A stretch of DNA of 64,000 nt from Saccopteryx bilineata (GCF_036850765.1 NC_089490.1:103156074-103220073); one strand, 5' to 3'. Shown: positions 21,930-33,261, numbered from the stretch's first letter. Notes: generated by a model from the letters alone, not told the origin. Translations and numbers: made by a program.

Positions 21930-22125
21930 GGACTATGTAACTCAGTGGTTGAGTGTGTGAGCTCTGGTTTAATTGTGTGAGCCTGAGCAAGTCACTTAAC
22001 CCTCTGTACCACAGGAGGATCCTTATTCAAAAAACAAATAATAATTGTACAGACATTGTAAGGTTGCTGTAAAAATTTAATGAGAAAACCTCTGTAAAAC
22101 ATTATACTCATAGCCTGGCACTGCG
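21930..22125 (+). mobile_element. MIR relic
   Basis: MIR-like wording (TGTGTGAGCTCTGGTTTAAT, then GAGCAAGTCACTTAACC). Confidence 0.65.
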
Positions 22126-22298
22126 AATAGTTTCTCAAAATACCATAGATATGTGTATATGCATATATACACATATTTGTATTAGAATGTTCCTCACAAT
22201 GTTCAGTTGGTGAGAGTAAAAATGGGAACTCACCTACCGTGTTTGTGGGTATGTAAGGTACACACGTACGTAAGATGCATCTCAATTTTACGATGCAG

Positions 22299-22552
22299 GT
22301 TTTTTTTTTTTTTTTTTTTGTATTTTTCTGAAGCCCGAAACGGGGAGAGACAGACAGACTCCCACATGCGCCCGACCGGGATCCACCCGGCACGCCTCAC
22401 TGCGGGAGGGGAAGAGAGAGACAGAGAGGAAGGAGAGGGGGAAGGGTGGAGAAGCAAATGGACTTTTCTCCTATGTGCCCTGGCTGGGAATCAAACCCGG
22501 GTCCCCCACACGCCAGGCCGACGCTCTACCGCTGAGCCAACCAGCCAGGGCC
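22299..22552 (-). mobile_element. SINE type A, minus, internally deleted
   Basis: About 254 bp. The body jumps from CACCCGGCACGCC straight to TCACTGCGGGAGGGG, losing about 120 bp of the usual middle. The TSD TACGATGCAG is at 22289-22298 and 22553-22562. Confidence 0.92.
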
Positions 22553-22897
22553 TACGATGCAGTTTTAAAAATTATACTTAATAGTAGTTACTTAGAATTA
22601 TTTTAAGTGAATATTTTTAGAAAAACTAGTTTTGTTCCTATAAAAATGGTATACCATATCCTACAATTATAAAATTCTAAATATGCAGTAATATTCTAAT
22701 TTAATGAGGAATAGTGTATTTTTAAAAATCACAGAAATAATAAAATTGTTTCATGGAATATTGGTATTAAATATTGAACTGTGGTAGTAGTTTAATATAA
22801 GGAGAATAACACTTCTACCTCTGTTTAGCTTTACACCCATTTTTTTAAAATAGCTAATCAACTATAACTCACTTCAAGGTGTAAAGCCTTTATCTTT

Positions 22898-23239
22898 AAA
22901 AAAAATTTTTTTTATAGAGACAGAGAGAAAGTCAGAGAGAGGGATAAATAGGGACAGACAGACAGGAACACAGAGAGATGAGAAGCATCAATCATTAGGT
23001 TTTTTTTGTTGTTGAGACACCTTAGTTGTTCATTGATTGCTTTCTCATATGTGCCTTGACCATGGGGTTACAGCAGAGTGAGTAATCCCTTGCTTGAGCC
23101 AGCGACCCTGGGTCCAAGCTAGTGAGCTTTGCTCTAACCACATGAGCCTGCACTCAAGCTGGTGACCTCGGGGTCTCGAACCTGGGTCCTCTGCATCCCA
23201 GTCTGATGCTCTATCCACTGCACCACCACCTGGTCAGGC
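22898..23239 (-). mobile_element. SINE type B, minus
   Basis: Complete reversed copy. The TSD AAGCCTTTATCTTT is at 22884-22897 and 23240-23253. A type A SINE later used the right-hand duplicate as its own target. Confidence 0.92.
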
Positions 23240-23248
23240 AAGCCTTTA

Positions 23249-23255
<7 letters not shown>

Positions 23256-23283
<28 letters not shown>

Positions 23284-23662
23284 TATTTTTCTGAAGCTGG
23301 AAACGGGGAGAGACAGTCAGACACTCCCACATGCGCCCGACCGGGATCCACCGGCATGCCCACCAGGGGGCGACGCTCTGCCCACTAGGGGGCGATGCTC
23401 TGCCCCTCCGGGGCGTCGCTCTGTTGCGACCATAGCCACTCTAGCACCTGGGGCAGAGGCCAAGGAGCCATCCCCAGCACCCGGGCCATCTTTGCTCCAA
23501 TGGAGCCTCGCTGAGGGAGGGGAAGAGAGAGACAGAGAGGAAGGAGAGGGGGAGGGGTGGAGAAGCAGATGGGCGCTTCTCCTGTGTGCCCTGGCCGGGA
23601 ATCAAACCCGGGACTTCTGCACGCCAGGCCGATGCTCTACCACTGAGCCAACCAGCCAGGGC
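23256..23662 (-). mobile_element. SINE type A, minus, stacked on the type B copy
   Basis: Complete reversed copy. The TSD GCCTTTATCTTTTC is at 23242-23255 and 23663-23676, so the target string is now present three times. Confidence 0.92.
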
Positions 23663-23919
23663 GCCTTTATCTTTTCATTGATGTTTTTTGTTGTGGAGTT
23701 CTGCTAGTAGGAGACAAATCATTCACATTCTCTGTTTTGAAAGCCTCATCTTTGACCTGAAATAGAAATACATTTAAAACAGAATGAAATAATAATTTGT
23801 GAATTCATTTTTGGGGGGAAAAGTGCATGTATAATGTAGAACATATATAGCTACTCAAAGGCTTGAAGGCATACCTTATATATTGATACAGGAAAAAAAC
23901 CCTTTAAAATACATTTACT

Positions 23920-24260
23920 TTTTTAAATTCCAAAATTCAAAGGTAATAATATTCACTTTGTAAAAATTCAAATGATTCAAATCTATGTAAAGCGTAAGTA
24001 GAAGTGATTCTTCTCTCTTCTCATGCTGTGCCCCAGAAGTAACCCTTGTCAGCAGTTTGGTATTTCTACCTATAGCTAATCTTTGTGTTGTTCTATGATT
24101 TAATTTATTAATACATCATTTACTAAAACAAAAAGTGCAAAATAGTATGATACCACTTGTAATTTTTAAAGGATATACATGTATGTGTATATATAAAAAA
24201 TAAGAAAAACACTTTCTAGAAATATGTAGTGTAGACGAACTTTTTCTTTCACTTTATTCT
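23920..24260 (-). mobile_element. Old L1 3' region fragment
   Basis: Resembles 4960-5200 and 37920-38120 (CCAGAAGTAACCCTTGTCAG, then GGTATTTCTACC). Decayed. Confidence 0.45.
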
Positions 24261-24269
24261 TCTGTTTTA

Positions 24270-24950
24270 ATCACTCACCACGAGAATATAAGACTTTCAT
24301 GTTTAAAAAAATAAAAATGTAAACATTTTAAAAGAGAAGGATGAGGAGCCATTATAATTGACTGACCACAGGATGAGAGGCAGAGTTTGTTTAAGGTTGG
24401 AATTTTAATTTATGATGTTTTTGGTAAGTCCCTTTCATTTCTCAATTCAAAAACTCAAGATAATACAATGCAAAAGATAATCTTCATAAAAACCTTTGAG
24501 GTTTTTGGATGAATAATGACTGATGCAAGAATAATACTCCCCAGAGGCTATTTAAAGCAGTTTGGGAATCCACTATTCTACTTTCTCAAGGGGAAAATGG
24601 AATTTGGCCATAGATTTTTTTTTTTTTAGCTCCTGACAGATCCGGTGAGGCATGGCATTGACGGGCCAATTCAGAAGTCACAAAATGGCTGTCACCTTTG
24701 TTCTCTGTTTTGCTAAAGAAATGCAATCAAACAAACAAAAACCACAACAAATCTTCCCAACGCTCCTCCGCTTAGTTATTCTGAAATACAAAGAGCTGTG
24801 TTCCTAAAGCAGTAAAAAGTCTGGCAGTGTCATTTTATATAACAGCGATGAAAAATATCACAGTGCTCATTGTCATTGCTCATAAACAATGCAAAAATGC
24901 CCTGAAGATATTTTGGCATTTTCCACTATAATTTTTTTATACTTCATTTT
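24270..24950. other. SPIC last intron, unique sequence
   Basis: No repeat or exon recognised. It is one of the few non-repeat stretches of the gene, so a candidate for intronic regulatory sequence, but no motif proves this. Confidence 0.35.
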
Positions 24951-24951
24951 T

Positions 24952-25134
24952 TTTCTTTTTTAATTTTTAAAAATTTGTTGATTTTAAAGAAAGAGAAACA
25001 TTGGTTTGTTGTTCCACTTATTTATATTTATACATTCATTGGTTGATTCCTGTATGTGCCCTGACCAGGGATTCTACCCACAAACTTGGTATATTGGGAT
25101 GACACTCTAACCAGCTGAGTTACTTAGCCAGGGC
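24952..25134 (-). mobile_element. SINE type D, minus, in a SPIC intron
   Basis: Reversed copy with GTTCCACTTATTTATATT and a head end TTACTTAGCCAGGGCT. Probable TSD TATACTTCATTTTTT on the left and TATACTTTATTTTT on the right. Confidence 0.82.
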
Positions 25135-25322
25135 TCTATACTTTATTTTTCAAGAAATTATGGAGACCCAAGGTTGTCATTTTTATCTAAGAATTTGTAT
25201 TGATTTTACTTAGATTTGCATAGTGTTTTACATTTCAATGGATTCAAAATCCTTACTTCCTTTGAATAAAGACCTTCAAATGGCTTTTGAGGCTTCTCTT
25301 TAAAACCACTAAACTTTGCCAT

Positions 25323-25477
25323 ACAGCCTGACCTGTGGTGGCGCAGTGGATAAAGTGTCAACCTGGAACACTGAAGTCGCTGGTTCAAAACCCTGGGCTT
25401 GCCCAGTCAAGGCACATATGGGAGTTGATGCTTCCTGCTCCTCCCCCCTTCCCCTTTTTAAAAAAATAAATAAATTT
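25323..25477 (+). mobile_element. SINE type C, plus, in a SPIC intron
   Basis: Head GCCTGACCTGTGGTGGCGCA, shortened tail. The TSD AAACTTTGCCAT is at 25311-25322 and 25478-25489. Confidence 0.92.
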
Positions 25478-25680
25478 AAACTTTGCCATCCATTTTGCTC
25501 AGTTGTGTTGATCTGCAGAAAGTTTAACATGGCATAAAACCGCTGATTAAGATTTAACTCTAAAGAAGGACTGCATGACAAATGACTCAGGTTAAAAGGC
25601 TTCCCTTTTTCATTGAAGGCTGGTACATAATTTTTGGCCACTTCTCCAGTACAGAAAGGTCCAGTTGAAACTTGATAGGT

Positions 25681-26045
25681 GCCTGACCAGGTGGTGGTGC
25701 AGTGGATAGAGCGTCGGACTGGGATGCAGAAGGACCCAGGTTCAAGACCCCGAGGTCGCCAGCTTGACCGTGGGTTCACCTGGTTTGAGCAAAAGCTCAC
25801 CAGCTTGGACCCAAGGTTGCTGGCTCGAGCAAGGGGTTACTCAATTTGCTGAAGGCCCGTGGTCAAGGCATATATGAGAAAGCAATCAATGAGAACAACT
25901 AAGGTCTCAAAATGAAAAATTGATGATTGATGCTTCTCATCTCTCTCTGTTCCTGTCTGTCTGTTCCTGTCTATTTTTCTCTCTGACTCTCTCTCTCTGT
26001 CCTTGTAAAAAAAAAAAAAAAAAAAAAGGATATAAAAAAGAAAAA
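25681..26045 (+). mobile_element. SINE type B, plus, 194 bp before the SPIC ETS exon
   Basis: Complete copy with a long A tail. The perfect TSD GAAACTTGATAGGT is at 25667-25680 and 26046-26059. The reverse-strand 163-residue frame spanning it is a shadow. Confidence 0.92.
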
Positions 26046-26239
26046 GAAACTTGATAGGTCAAACAGACCCTTGACTTGCAAATCCCATAAAAATGATGTC
26101 ATAAATTCACACCAGGGGGATGAGTAGGAGAAAAATCAGCCCTAGTGCTGCTTTTCACACTGTAGTCACTCAACAAACCCTTCGTGAGGATGTGCCTTGA
26201 TATAATGAGTGGAGTATGACATTGTTTTCTTCATTTTAG

Positions 26240-26667
26240 GCAGGAAGAAGCTCCGACTGTTTGAATACCTTCACGAGTCCCTGTGTAATCCTGATATGGT
26301 GTCTTGTATTCAGTGGGTAGATAGAACCAAAGGCATCTTTCAGTTTGTATCAAAAAACAAAGAAAAACTTGCCCAGCTTTGGGGGAAAAGAAAAGGCAAC
26401 CGAAAGACCATGACCTACCAGAAAATGGCCCGAGCACTGAGGAATTATGGAAGAACTGGGGAAATCACCAAAATTCGGAGAAAACTAACCTACCAATTCA
26501 GTGAGGCCATTCTCCAAAGACTCTGTCCAACTTATTTCTTGGAAAAAGAGATCTTCTACTCACAGTGTGTGCAACCTGATCAAAGATATCTAAGTTTAAG
26601 TAATTGGAATGCAAATTGTAATTATACATATGCCAATTACCATGAGCGAAGTTACCCTGATTGCTAA
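26240..26667 (+). CDS. SPIC: SPIC terminal coding exon with the ETS domain
   Basis: The acceptor TTCATTTTAG ends at 26239 and the stop TAA is at 26665-26667. It encodes residues 107-248. The ETS DNA-binding domain spans about residues 111-194, starting L-R-L-F-E-Y-L, with the winged-helix tryptophans W132 and W154. The recognition helix M-A-R-A-L-R-N-Y carries the two arginines (R171, R174) that contact the GGAA core. A basic stretch, G-K-R-K-G-N-R-K (155-162), precedes it. The C-terminal tail after the domain ([10 protein letters not shown] to the final D-C) is the SPIC-specific extension, which separates it from PU.1 and SPIB. The frame is intact, with no sign of decay. Confidence 0.97.
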
Positions 26668-26704
26668 TTATTACATATTATGACTTCCTGACATTAGAAA
26701 TCCC

Positions 26705-26820
26705 TGATCATACAATACAATATACAGATGATGTGCTATAGAATTGTACACCTGAAACCTATATAATTTTATTATCCAATGTCACCCCAAGAAATTCAAT
26801 AAAAATTAAATTAAAAAGAA
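26705..26820 (+). mobile_element. L1 3' end inside the SPIC 3' UTR
   Basis: About 40 nt after the SPIC stop, the sequence matches the 3' terminus of a LINE-1 of the type seen again at 28200-28440 (plus) and 33600-33780 (minus), with the signature TGTACACCTGAAA then GTCACCCCAA and an A-rich end. It brings an AATAAA at 26798-26803 in sense orientation with SPIC. Confidence 0.75.
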
Positions 26821-26987
26821 TCTCTGCAAAAATGTCAAGATTTTTCTCTTGAAACAATGCTGAAGAGGAAAAACACTTCATTGTTGCTATTTTTAAGTTA
26901 AATAGCATATCATTTATAGTAGCTTGGTCTAGTAACATTCTGCCAGTGAACAATGTTAAAATGATCAAGTCCCATTTGAAAGCATAG

Positions 26988-26993
26988 AATAAA
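26988..26993 (+). promoter_or_regulatory. SPIC: Candidate SPIC polyadenylation signal
   Basis: AATAAA followed within 30 nt by a GT/T-rich stretch (CTGTTGTCTCTGTAATAC), as expected of a cleavage site. This would give a 3' UTR of about 340 nt. It lies downstream of the L1-derived AATAAA at 26798, so two sites may compete. Confidence 0.5.
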
Positions 26994-27383
26994 TGTCCTT
27001 GCTCTCACTGTTGTCTCTGTAATACTTTTTTCTAGATTAACAATACCAGTAAAGAGGATTTGTTTTATTTATTTATTTAAAACATTATTTTTCTGCCATA
27101 CCAAACAAACAAAAAAAGCACTAAAAGATATCTGATGGCTTTAACAACAAAACAAAAAGTGATTGCAATGATTGTTTATTTCATGCTAAAATACATTTAA
27201 TGGCTTTACAATTTTCATTGGCAATACTGAACTTACGTTTCTCTGCACTCAGACCTCATGGTCTGTAACCCTGTGGTGCCAAAGAAATGAAATACTAGGG
27301 AAAATGCCACCTAACTTAAGGAAAGCTTATACCTCCCACAAATGATTTCCTTGCTTTGCTCTCTTCCCTGGGTAGATCTAGAG

Positions 27384-27707
27384 CAGCGGGCCCCAAACTT
27401 CGGCCCGCAGGCTGCATGAGACCGACCCCCTGAGGCCATTTATCCAGCCCCCGCCGCACTTCTGGAAAGAGCACCTCTTTCATTGGTGGTCAGTGAGAGG
27501 AGCATAATTCCCACTGAAATACTGGTCAGTTTGTTGATTTAAATTGTTCTTTATTTTAAATATTGTATTTGTTCCCGTTTTGTTTTTTTACTTTAAAATA
27601 TGTGCAGGGTGCATAGGAATTTTTTCATAGTTTTTTTATAGTCCAGCCCTCTAACAGTCTGAGGGACAGTGAACTGGCCCCCTGTGTAAAAATTTTGGGG
27701 ACCCCTG
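27384..27707 (-). mobile_element. Non-autonomous hAT element, family 1, copy 2
   Basis: 324 bp, reverse orientation of the copy at 12224. Left end CAGCGGGCCCCAAACT, right end TTTGGGGACCCCTG. TSD ATCTAGAG (27376-27383) and ATCTAGAA (27708-27715). Confidence 0.92.
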
Positions 27708-27715
27708 ATCTAGAA

Positions 27716-28200
27716 GCTAATGTTTCTTGTTTACCTGCCACTCAGCCACAAGGAGGTGCTCTTGCCCTATTAGCTTTCCTTCCTGACCAACTTTGGAACA
27801 TAATCTTTTTCCCTTGAACTAGCCCATCTGAGACCAAACTGGAATAGTTGAAAGGAAAAAAAAAAAAAAAAAGGAAAACTTTGATAAATGATACAGACTA
27901 TCAAATAATACACCCAGAGAGAAGCCAGACTTTAGTCAGTCTGGCTTAAAAGCTATGGTTTAATCTCCACATTCCATAAGGAACTCTGCAAAGAAATACT
28001 TCCTACTTCCTGTTTGGCAGGATCATGCATGTGGCACCTGTAGAACCCCGAAGTAGAAGAGCTTTCTAAACTACATGGACCATTTTCATCCAAGCCAAGG
28101 GTCTCCTGGAACTAGCCCTATCCACTTTGTAGCATCCCCATTCTCTTCTTTGTGTCCTCCTGGTGCTGTTCCTTCTCCAGGGACTCTTAAGAAAAGGTTA
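27716..28200. other. Intergenic, nothing recognised
   Basis: Includes a poly-A run near 27857. No gene. Confidence 0.4.
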
Positions 28201-28440
28201 TAAGACAAAAAAGCAACAAACAAAACCTGTGATACAGACAACAGAATAATGTATACTAGAGGGGAAAGAGGTAGGGAGTGGACAAAGGGTAAAGAGGATC
28301 AAATATATGGTAATAGAAGGAAACTAGACTTTGAGTGGTGAGCACACAATTGATTATACAGACATATTATACACCTGAAATGTATATAATGGGATTAACC
28401 ACTGTTACCCCAATAAATCTAGTAGAAATAAAAAAAAGTG
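28200..28440 (+). mobile_element. L1 3' UTR end
   Basis: Wording AGGATCAAATATATGGTAAT, then TACACCTGAAATGTATATAA, then TTACCCCAATAAA and an A-rich end. Same L1 lineage as 26705-26820. Confidence 0.7.
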
Positions 28441-28507
28441 GCAGATCTAGTGTGAGGAAATGGAGGCTAACTTGATATTGGCCATTTCCACATGTAGACT
28501 GAATTTC

Positions 28508-28861
28508 TGTTGTGGACTGAGTGTGTAGACCCCAAAGACTCATGTTGAAACCTATCCCAAGTGTGATGGTATTTGAAGGTGGGGTCTTTGGGAAGCGATT
28601 GGGTCATGAGGGTGGGTCCCTCATGAATGAGTTTAGTGTCCTCATAAAAGAGATCGCCAGAGAGCTCTCCCTTTCCATGACATGAAGATAGAAGACGGCA
28701 CATCTTTGAACCAGGAAGTCAGCCCTCACAAGTCACTGAAAGCTCTGGCCCCTTGATCTTGGAGGACTTACCAAATTCTTGAACTGTGAAAAATAAATTT
28801 CTGTTGTTTATAAGCCACCCAGTCTGGTATCCTATTATAATGACCTGAACAGACTAAGACA
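28508..28861 (+). mobile_element. Solo LTR of MaLR (MST/MLT1) type
   Basis: Starts TGTTGTGGACTGAGTGTG and ends ACTAAGACA. Contains AGGTGGGGTCTTTGGGAAG, a TATA-like CATAAAAGAG and the poly-A signal AAATAAATTTCTGTTG. Probable 5-bp TSD ATTTC/GTTTC. Old and diverged, with no coding content. Confidence 0.75.
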
Positions 28862-29141
28862 GTTTCAAAAAATGTTATTATTAAAGTAGAACTCAACAAT
28901 TACATTCATTTTCCCACATAGAAAATACGCTGTATAAAACATTCATAAAGAACATCAATCTTGACCAAAGATTGCCAAGAGGAAGTGGTGAAGAGGGTTT
29001 ACAACACAAATCATTCAATGACTTAATAAAATTCCATCAACATTTTTTTCTCCTCCTAGTCCTTGAATCCAATACCAGTTTGATGGGTTCCTTTTGAAAA
29101 TTCTCCCAAAAGCCCTCAGTCAGTTCCAGCATTTTCTTACT

Positions 29142-29475
29142 TTTTTTTTTGTGGGTTTTTTGTTTGTTTGTTTTGTTTTGTTTTGTTTTTTACAGAGACA
29201 GAGAGAGAGTCAGAGAGAAGGATAGACAGGGACAGACAGACAGGAACAGAGAGAGATGAGAAGCATCAATCATCAGTTTTTCATTGTGACACCTTAGTTG
29301 CTCATTGATTGCTTTCTCATATGTGCCTTGACCGTGGGGCTACAGCAGACCAAGTAACCCCTTGCTCAAGCTGGTGAGCTTTGCTCCAAGCAGATGAACC
29401 CGCGTTCAAGCTGGCAACCTCGGGGTCTCTAACCTGGGTCCTCCACATCCCAGTCTGATGCTCTATCCACTGCAC
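29142..29475 (-). mobile_element. SINE type B, minus, head slightly truncated
   Basis: T-rich/GTTT tail, then the reversed body; stops at ATCCACTGCAC, missing the usual CCTGGTCAGGC end. The TSD TTTCTTACT is at 29133-29141 and 29476-29484. Confidence 0.88.
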
Positions 29476-29910
29476 TTTCTTACTGTTATACAGAGTTGCT
29501 TCCAAATATCATTTTCACAATCAGGTCCTTCTTTATAAAGATGTACTGTTCAAGACTAAAACTCTACTTCAAACGATGTTTCTCCTTGCCATCACCCAAG
29601 GACAAAGGAGAGAAACTTCTTAGCCTTGATTCACAGACCGTCTTTCCTCAGTTAGATATCCCATCCTCTATCATGTCACTTTTATCTGGCTGAATGGCTC
29701 AGTTACACTCTTTTCCAGTGAATGAGAGTTCTGAGAAGCAAACTCCATCCAATCACAGTGCATCTCACAGGCAACTTCTCATTATTCAGTCTCTTGGCCC
29801 AAGTATTAAAGCATTTAATCTTTCCTTCTGGGTACTTCCTGTCAGCACTTCCTTTAAATCACAGGATCCTTTTCTGCACTCTGGTCATGGAGCCTGTGGT
29901 CTTTCTGGTT

Positions 29911-30086
29911 GATTTATCTTTTTATTTACTGATTTTAGAGAGAGATAGGGAGAGAGAGAGAAAAACTTCTTCCATTTATTTAGGCATTCATAGGTTGATT
30001 CTTCTACGTACCCTGACTGGGGATGGAACCTGCAACCTTGGCATATTGGAACAATGCTCTAACCAACTGAGCTACCTGGCTGGGGC
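29911..30086 (-). mobile_element. SINE type D, minus
   Basis: GA-rich tail side and a reversed head ending CTACCTGGCTGGGGCC. Confidence 0.82.
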
Positions 30087-30490
30087 CTCTTTTCTCCCTT
30101 CAGGTCTTCCTATTCATGAGGCATAGAAATGTGTTGAGAATGTTTTCCTTTTCCTCTTTTCAGCCATGTTATGTAAGAATATTTTGTGGACAACCCTGTT
30201 CAAAGGCATCTTATTTACTAAGTTAAGGATAAAAACAAACGCAGGAAGTAGATGGCATTAATTACAATACATTAACTAAAATATATTTAACATTCTTCCT
30301 GCCCTCCTCGGTGCCCTCTCTCTGCTACCTTGTGCCAGGTAGACTGTATCACGCCCTGGGTCTCCAGTAAAACAGACATGGTTCCTTCTATCATGAAGCT
30401 TCATTTCTATCAATCTTTAATCATAGATTTATAAATTCTATTAATATGTAACCCAAAATTACTTAATGGCTTACTGATGAACAATTTCTT

Positions 30491-30809
30491 TTCTTTTTAC
30501 AGGGACAGAGAGAGTCAGAGAGAGGGATAGACAGACAGGAACGGAGGGAGATGAGAAGCATCAATCATCAGTTTTTTGTTGCGATACCTTAGTTGTTCAT
30601 TGATTGCTTTCTCATATGTGCCTTGACCATGGGCCTTCAGCAGACCAAGTAACCCCTTGCTCGAGTCAGCAACCTTGGGTCCAAGCTGATGAGCTTTTTG
30701 CTCAAGCCAGGTGAGCCCATGCTCAAGCTGGCGACCTCGGGGTCTCGAACCTGGGTCCTTCCTCATCCCAGTCCGACACTCTATCCACTGCGCCACTGCC
30801 TGGCCAGGC
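30491..30809 (-). mobile_element. SINE type B, minus
   Basis: Complete reversed copy. TSD TGATGAACAATTTCTT (30475-30490) and TGATGAGCAATTTCTT (30810-30825). Confidence 0.92.
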
Positions 30810-30829
30810 TGATGAGCAATTTCTTATTT

Positions 30830-31120
30830 GATTTTGTACTCATCTAAAGTAAAGTGTATAAAGTGCTTAAGGTGGAGCATTAATTATATCTATCCTTACC
30901 TGTATAGATGGGTGTATACACCTGCTTAACCACCATCCTGATTAAGATACAGAACACCTCATAAGGTTCTCTCAACTTCCTTTCCAAATTATGTCCACCT
31001 TCTTGAACATTATATAAATGGAATCACACAGTATGTCCTCTTTTGCATCTGGTCTTGTTTTCTTCAATATAATATGTATGGAGGTAGTCAGTGTTGCCGG
31101 ATATAGCAAGACTTTATTCA
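30830..31120 (-). mobile_element. Old L1 3' region fragment, minus
   Basis: Wording GTGTATACACCTGCTTAACC, then AATGGAATCACACAGTATG, as in old L1M 3' UTRs. Confidence 0.55.
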
Positions 31121-31446
31121 TTTTCATTGCTTTTCAGATCCTAATTTTTCAAGGACAGTGCCAATTCCTTCACAGCCCTGGACTCTCTCCTTTACTCTCC
31201 AGATGTTGAAAATATAAAATGGACCCTGAATATTTCCATGCTCACATAGAAAATGTCACTTTCTGGTTTGAAACTTGTTCCCCAAAGAGCTGGATGCATC
31301 TTGTACATTCATACAACCACAATTTCAATTTATATTTAGATACTTTGGTTCATATATTTTTCTCCAAATCATATAATCCGGGTGGGAATTGACTTTGTAA
31401 TTTGATGGTGTGGATTCTGATAATCAAGATAAAACTTAAAATAGGG

Positions 31447-31636
31447 TTGGTCCTGGACACTTGAATCAGTCAGTTGAGAGCGTAGTCCCAAAACAAGATT
31501 GCAGGTTCTATCCCAGGTCAGGTCACACACAGGAAGCAATCAAAATATGCACGACTAAGTGGAACAGGTGCTTCACTTTCCCCTCTTCTCTATTTCCCTT
31601 CCTCTCTCTGTCTCTCTAAAAATCAATAAAAATTAA
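31447..31636 (+). mobile_element. SINE type D, plus, old copy
   Basis: Diverged head (AATCAGTCAGTTGAGAGCG) and body, CTCT run, A-rich end. A second type D copy follows directly. Confidence 0.7.
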
Positions 31637-31785
31637 GCCCTGGTCGGATAGCTCAGTTGGTTGGAGCATCCTCCCGGAGCACAGAGGTTGCTGGTTTGAT
31701 TCCCCAGCCAGGGCACATACAGGAGCAGCTTGATGTTTCTGTCTCTCTCTCCCTGCTTCTCTTAAATAAATTAAAAAAAAATAAG
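31637..31785 (+). mobile_element. SINE type D, plus
   Basis: Head GCCCTGGTCGGATAGCTCAG. Tail AAATAAATTAAAAAAAAAT. In tandem with the older copy before it. Confidence 0.85.
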
Positions 31786-32224
31786 ATAGGGTTAAAGCAA
31801 TTTACTCCTTTCTCATGATTGATGAATGTTAGTGGAAATATTTGTATATGTTTATGAAGTTTACTTCTTCATAAACATATGAAACTTCCTAAACATATGA
31901 AGCTTATTTCTTCATGTTTTCTACCCCCACCTTGGAGCAGAGGGTACCCTTTGTTAACCCTTACAATATGGTAAAAAAATTACTTTGAATTTGACAGGTG
32001 GCTGCCTCTCTAATTTAGGCCAGGATGGATTTTAAGAACACTGGCTTATCAGAAAGAAAGAGGTCTGCAGGTAGGGATTCTGTGTGCTTTGTCAGGCAGG
32101 AACAGTGAGGCATCCCATGAATGTGTGAAATAGACAACCTGAAGAATTGTCTGTTAGGAGCAGCTCTGACTGATCCCAACCCTGAATCAGTCTAATAAAA
32201 AGCTGGAAGTAGAAGAAGTTAGAG

Positions 32225-32557
32225 CAGGGGTCCCCAAACTATGGCCTGCGGGCCACATGCGGCCCCCTGAGGCCATTTATCCGGCCCCCGCTGCACTTCT
32301 GGAAGGGGCACCTCTTTCATTGGTGGTCAGTGAGAGGAGCATAGTTCCCATTGAAATACTGGTCAGTTTGTTGATTTAAATTTACTTGTTCTTTATTTTA
32401 AATATTGTATTTGTTCCCGTTTTGTTTTTTTTACTTTAAAATAAGATATGTGCAGTGTGCATAGGGATTTGTTCATAGTTTTTTTTTATAGTACGGCCCT
32501 CCAACAGTCTGAGGGACAGTGAACTGGTCCCCTGTGTAAAAAGTTTGGGGACCCCTG
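32225..32557 (-). mobile_element. Non-autonomous hAT element, family 1, copy 3
   Basis: 333 bp with ends CAGGGGTCCCCAAACT and AGTTTGGGGACCCCTG. The perfect 8-bp TSD AGTTAGAG is at 32217-32224 and 32558-32565. Same orientation as the copy at 27384 and very similar to it by eye. Confidence 0.94.
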
Positions 32558-33261
32558 AGTTAGAGCATCTAGTTTTTTTTCAGTAGTGGACCACATGATC
32601 AGAAATCCAAATATGGAAAGCATATGAATGTTTTAATGGTGATCCTCTGAGTCAGTAATTAGTGCCAAAGAAGTAAATGTGGTTCAAATATGAGACATTT
32701 GCAAATTGTGCAAGAACAAAACTTGGCACAATGTTTAGATCTGCTCTCAGAGGTTGATTTATTCTCTATAGCTATAGGAGCTAGGGAAGATTCTCTCTGA
32801 TAAGCTAACTCATCCAGGATTTGTAGTGCTGAATTAATCAACAAAAGCCAGTGAGTTCATAAGGAGCTTAAGCAAACAAAATGAATTTCTTAGCATAATC
32901 CTTTTGTGGTGCAGGTGAACAAATAGAATTTTACATAACAAGCATGTTTTACATAAGCAATTAATAGATAGCAAACCATGTAATAAAACATTCCTTTTAC
33001 AAGCTTTAGAGTCAAACTGGTATTTTTTTTTTTTTTTTTTTTTTGGTAACATTTTGTTTTTTTCATTAACTCTTAGTAAAAGCAGAGAGATCAGTTGGGA
33101 TGCTCTGGGCTTCAGGTAACAAAAATCCCCCACTTGAACTAATTTAACAAATAAAAAAATTTACTATTTCACAGATCAGGAAGTCCAAAGGAAAAGTGGT
33201 TTACAATAATGATACATTATAGTTCTCGCTTCATTTTCTGTTGACTATATATATATTTTCC

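Larger units (their letters stand above)
16493..26993 (+). other. SPIC: SPIC gene, coding exons and proximal 3' UTR
   Basis: This is the ETS-family transcription factor Spi-C, a nuclear DNA-binding protein related to PU.1 and Spi-B. In mammals it is known for specifying iron-recycling red-pulp macrophages and for roles in B-lineage cells. Five exons join to 747 nt (3 + 94 + 113 + 109 + 428), giving 248 residues plus stop, the same length I recall for the human protein. All four introns are GT-AG and every exon phase matches its neighbour. The first non-coding exon and the promoter were not identified; the acceptor at 16491 implies that transcription starts further upstream. Introns carry a hAT element and several SINEs, none of which touches a coding exon. 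The 3' UTR probably ends near an AATAAA at 26988. Confidence 0.93.

Noticed and set aside
26209..26239. Extending the SPIC ETS exon leftwards to the ATG at 26209
   Set aside because: The bases 26229-26239 are a classic pyrimidine tract plus AG, and the phase fits the exon at 21232-21340 only if the exon starts at 26240.
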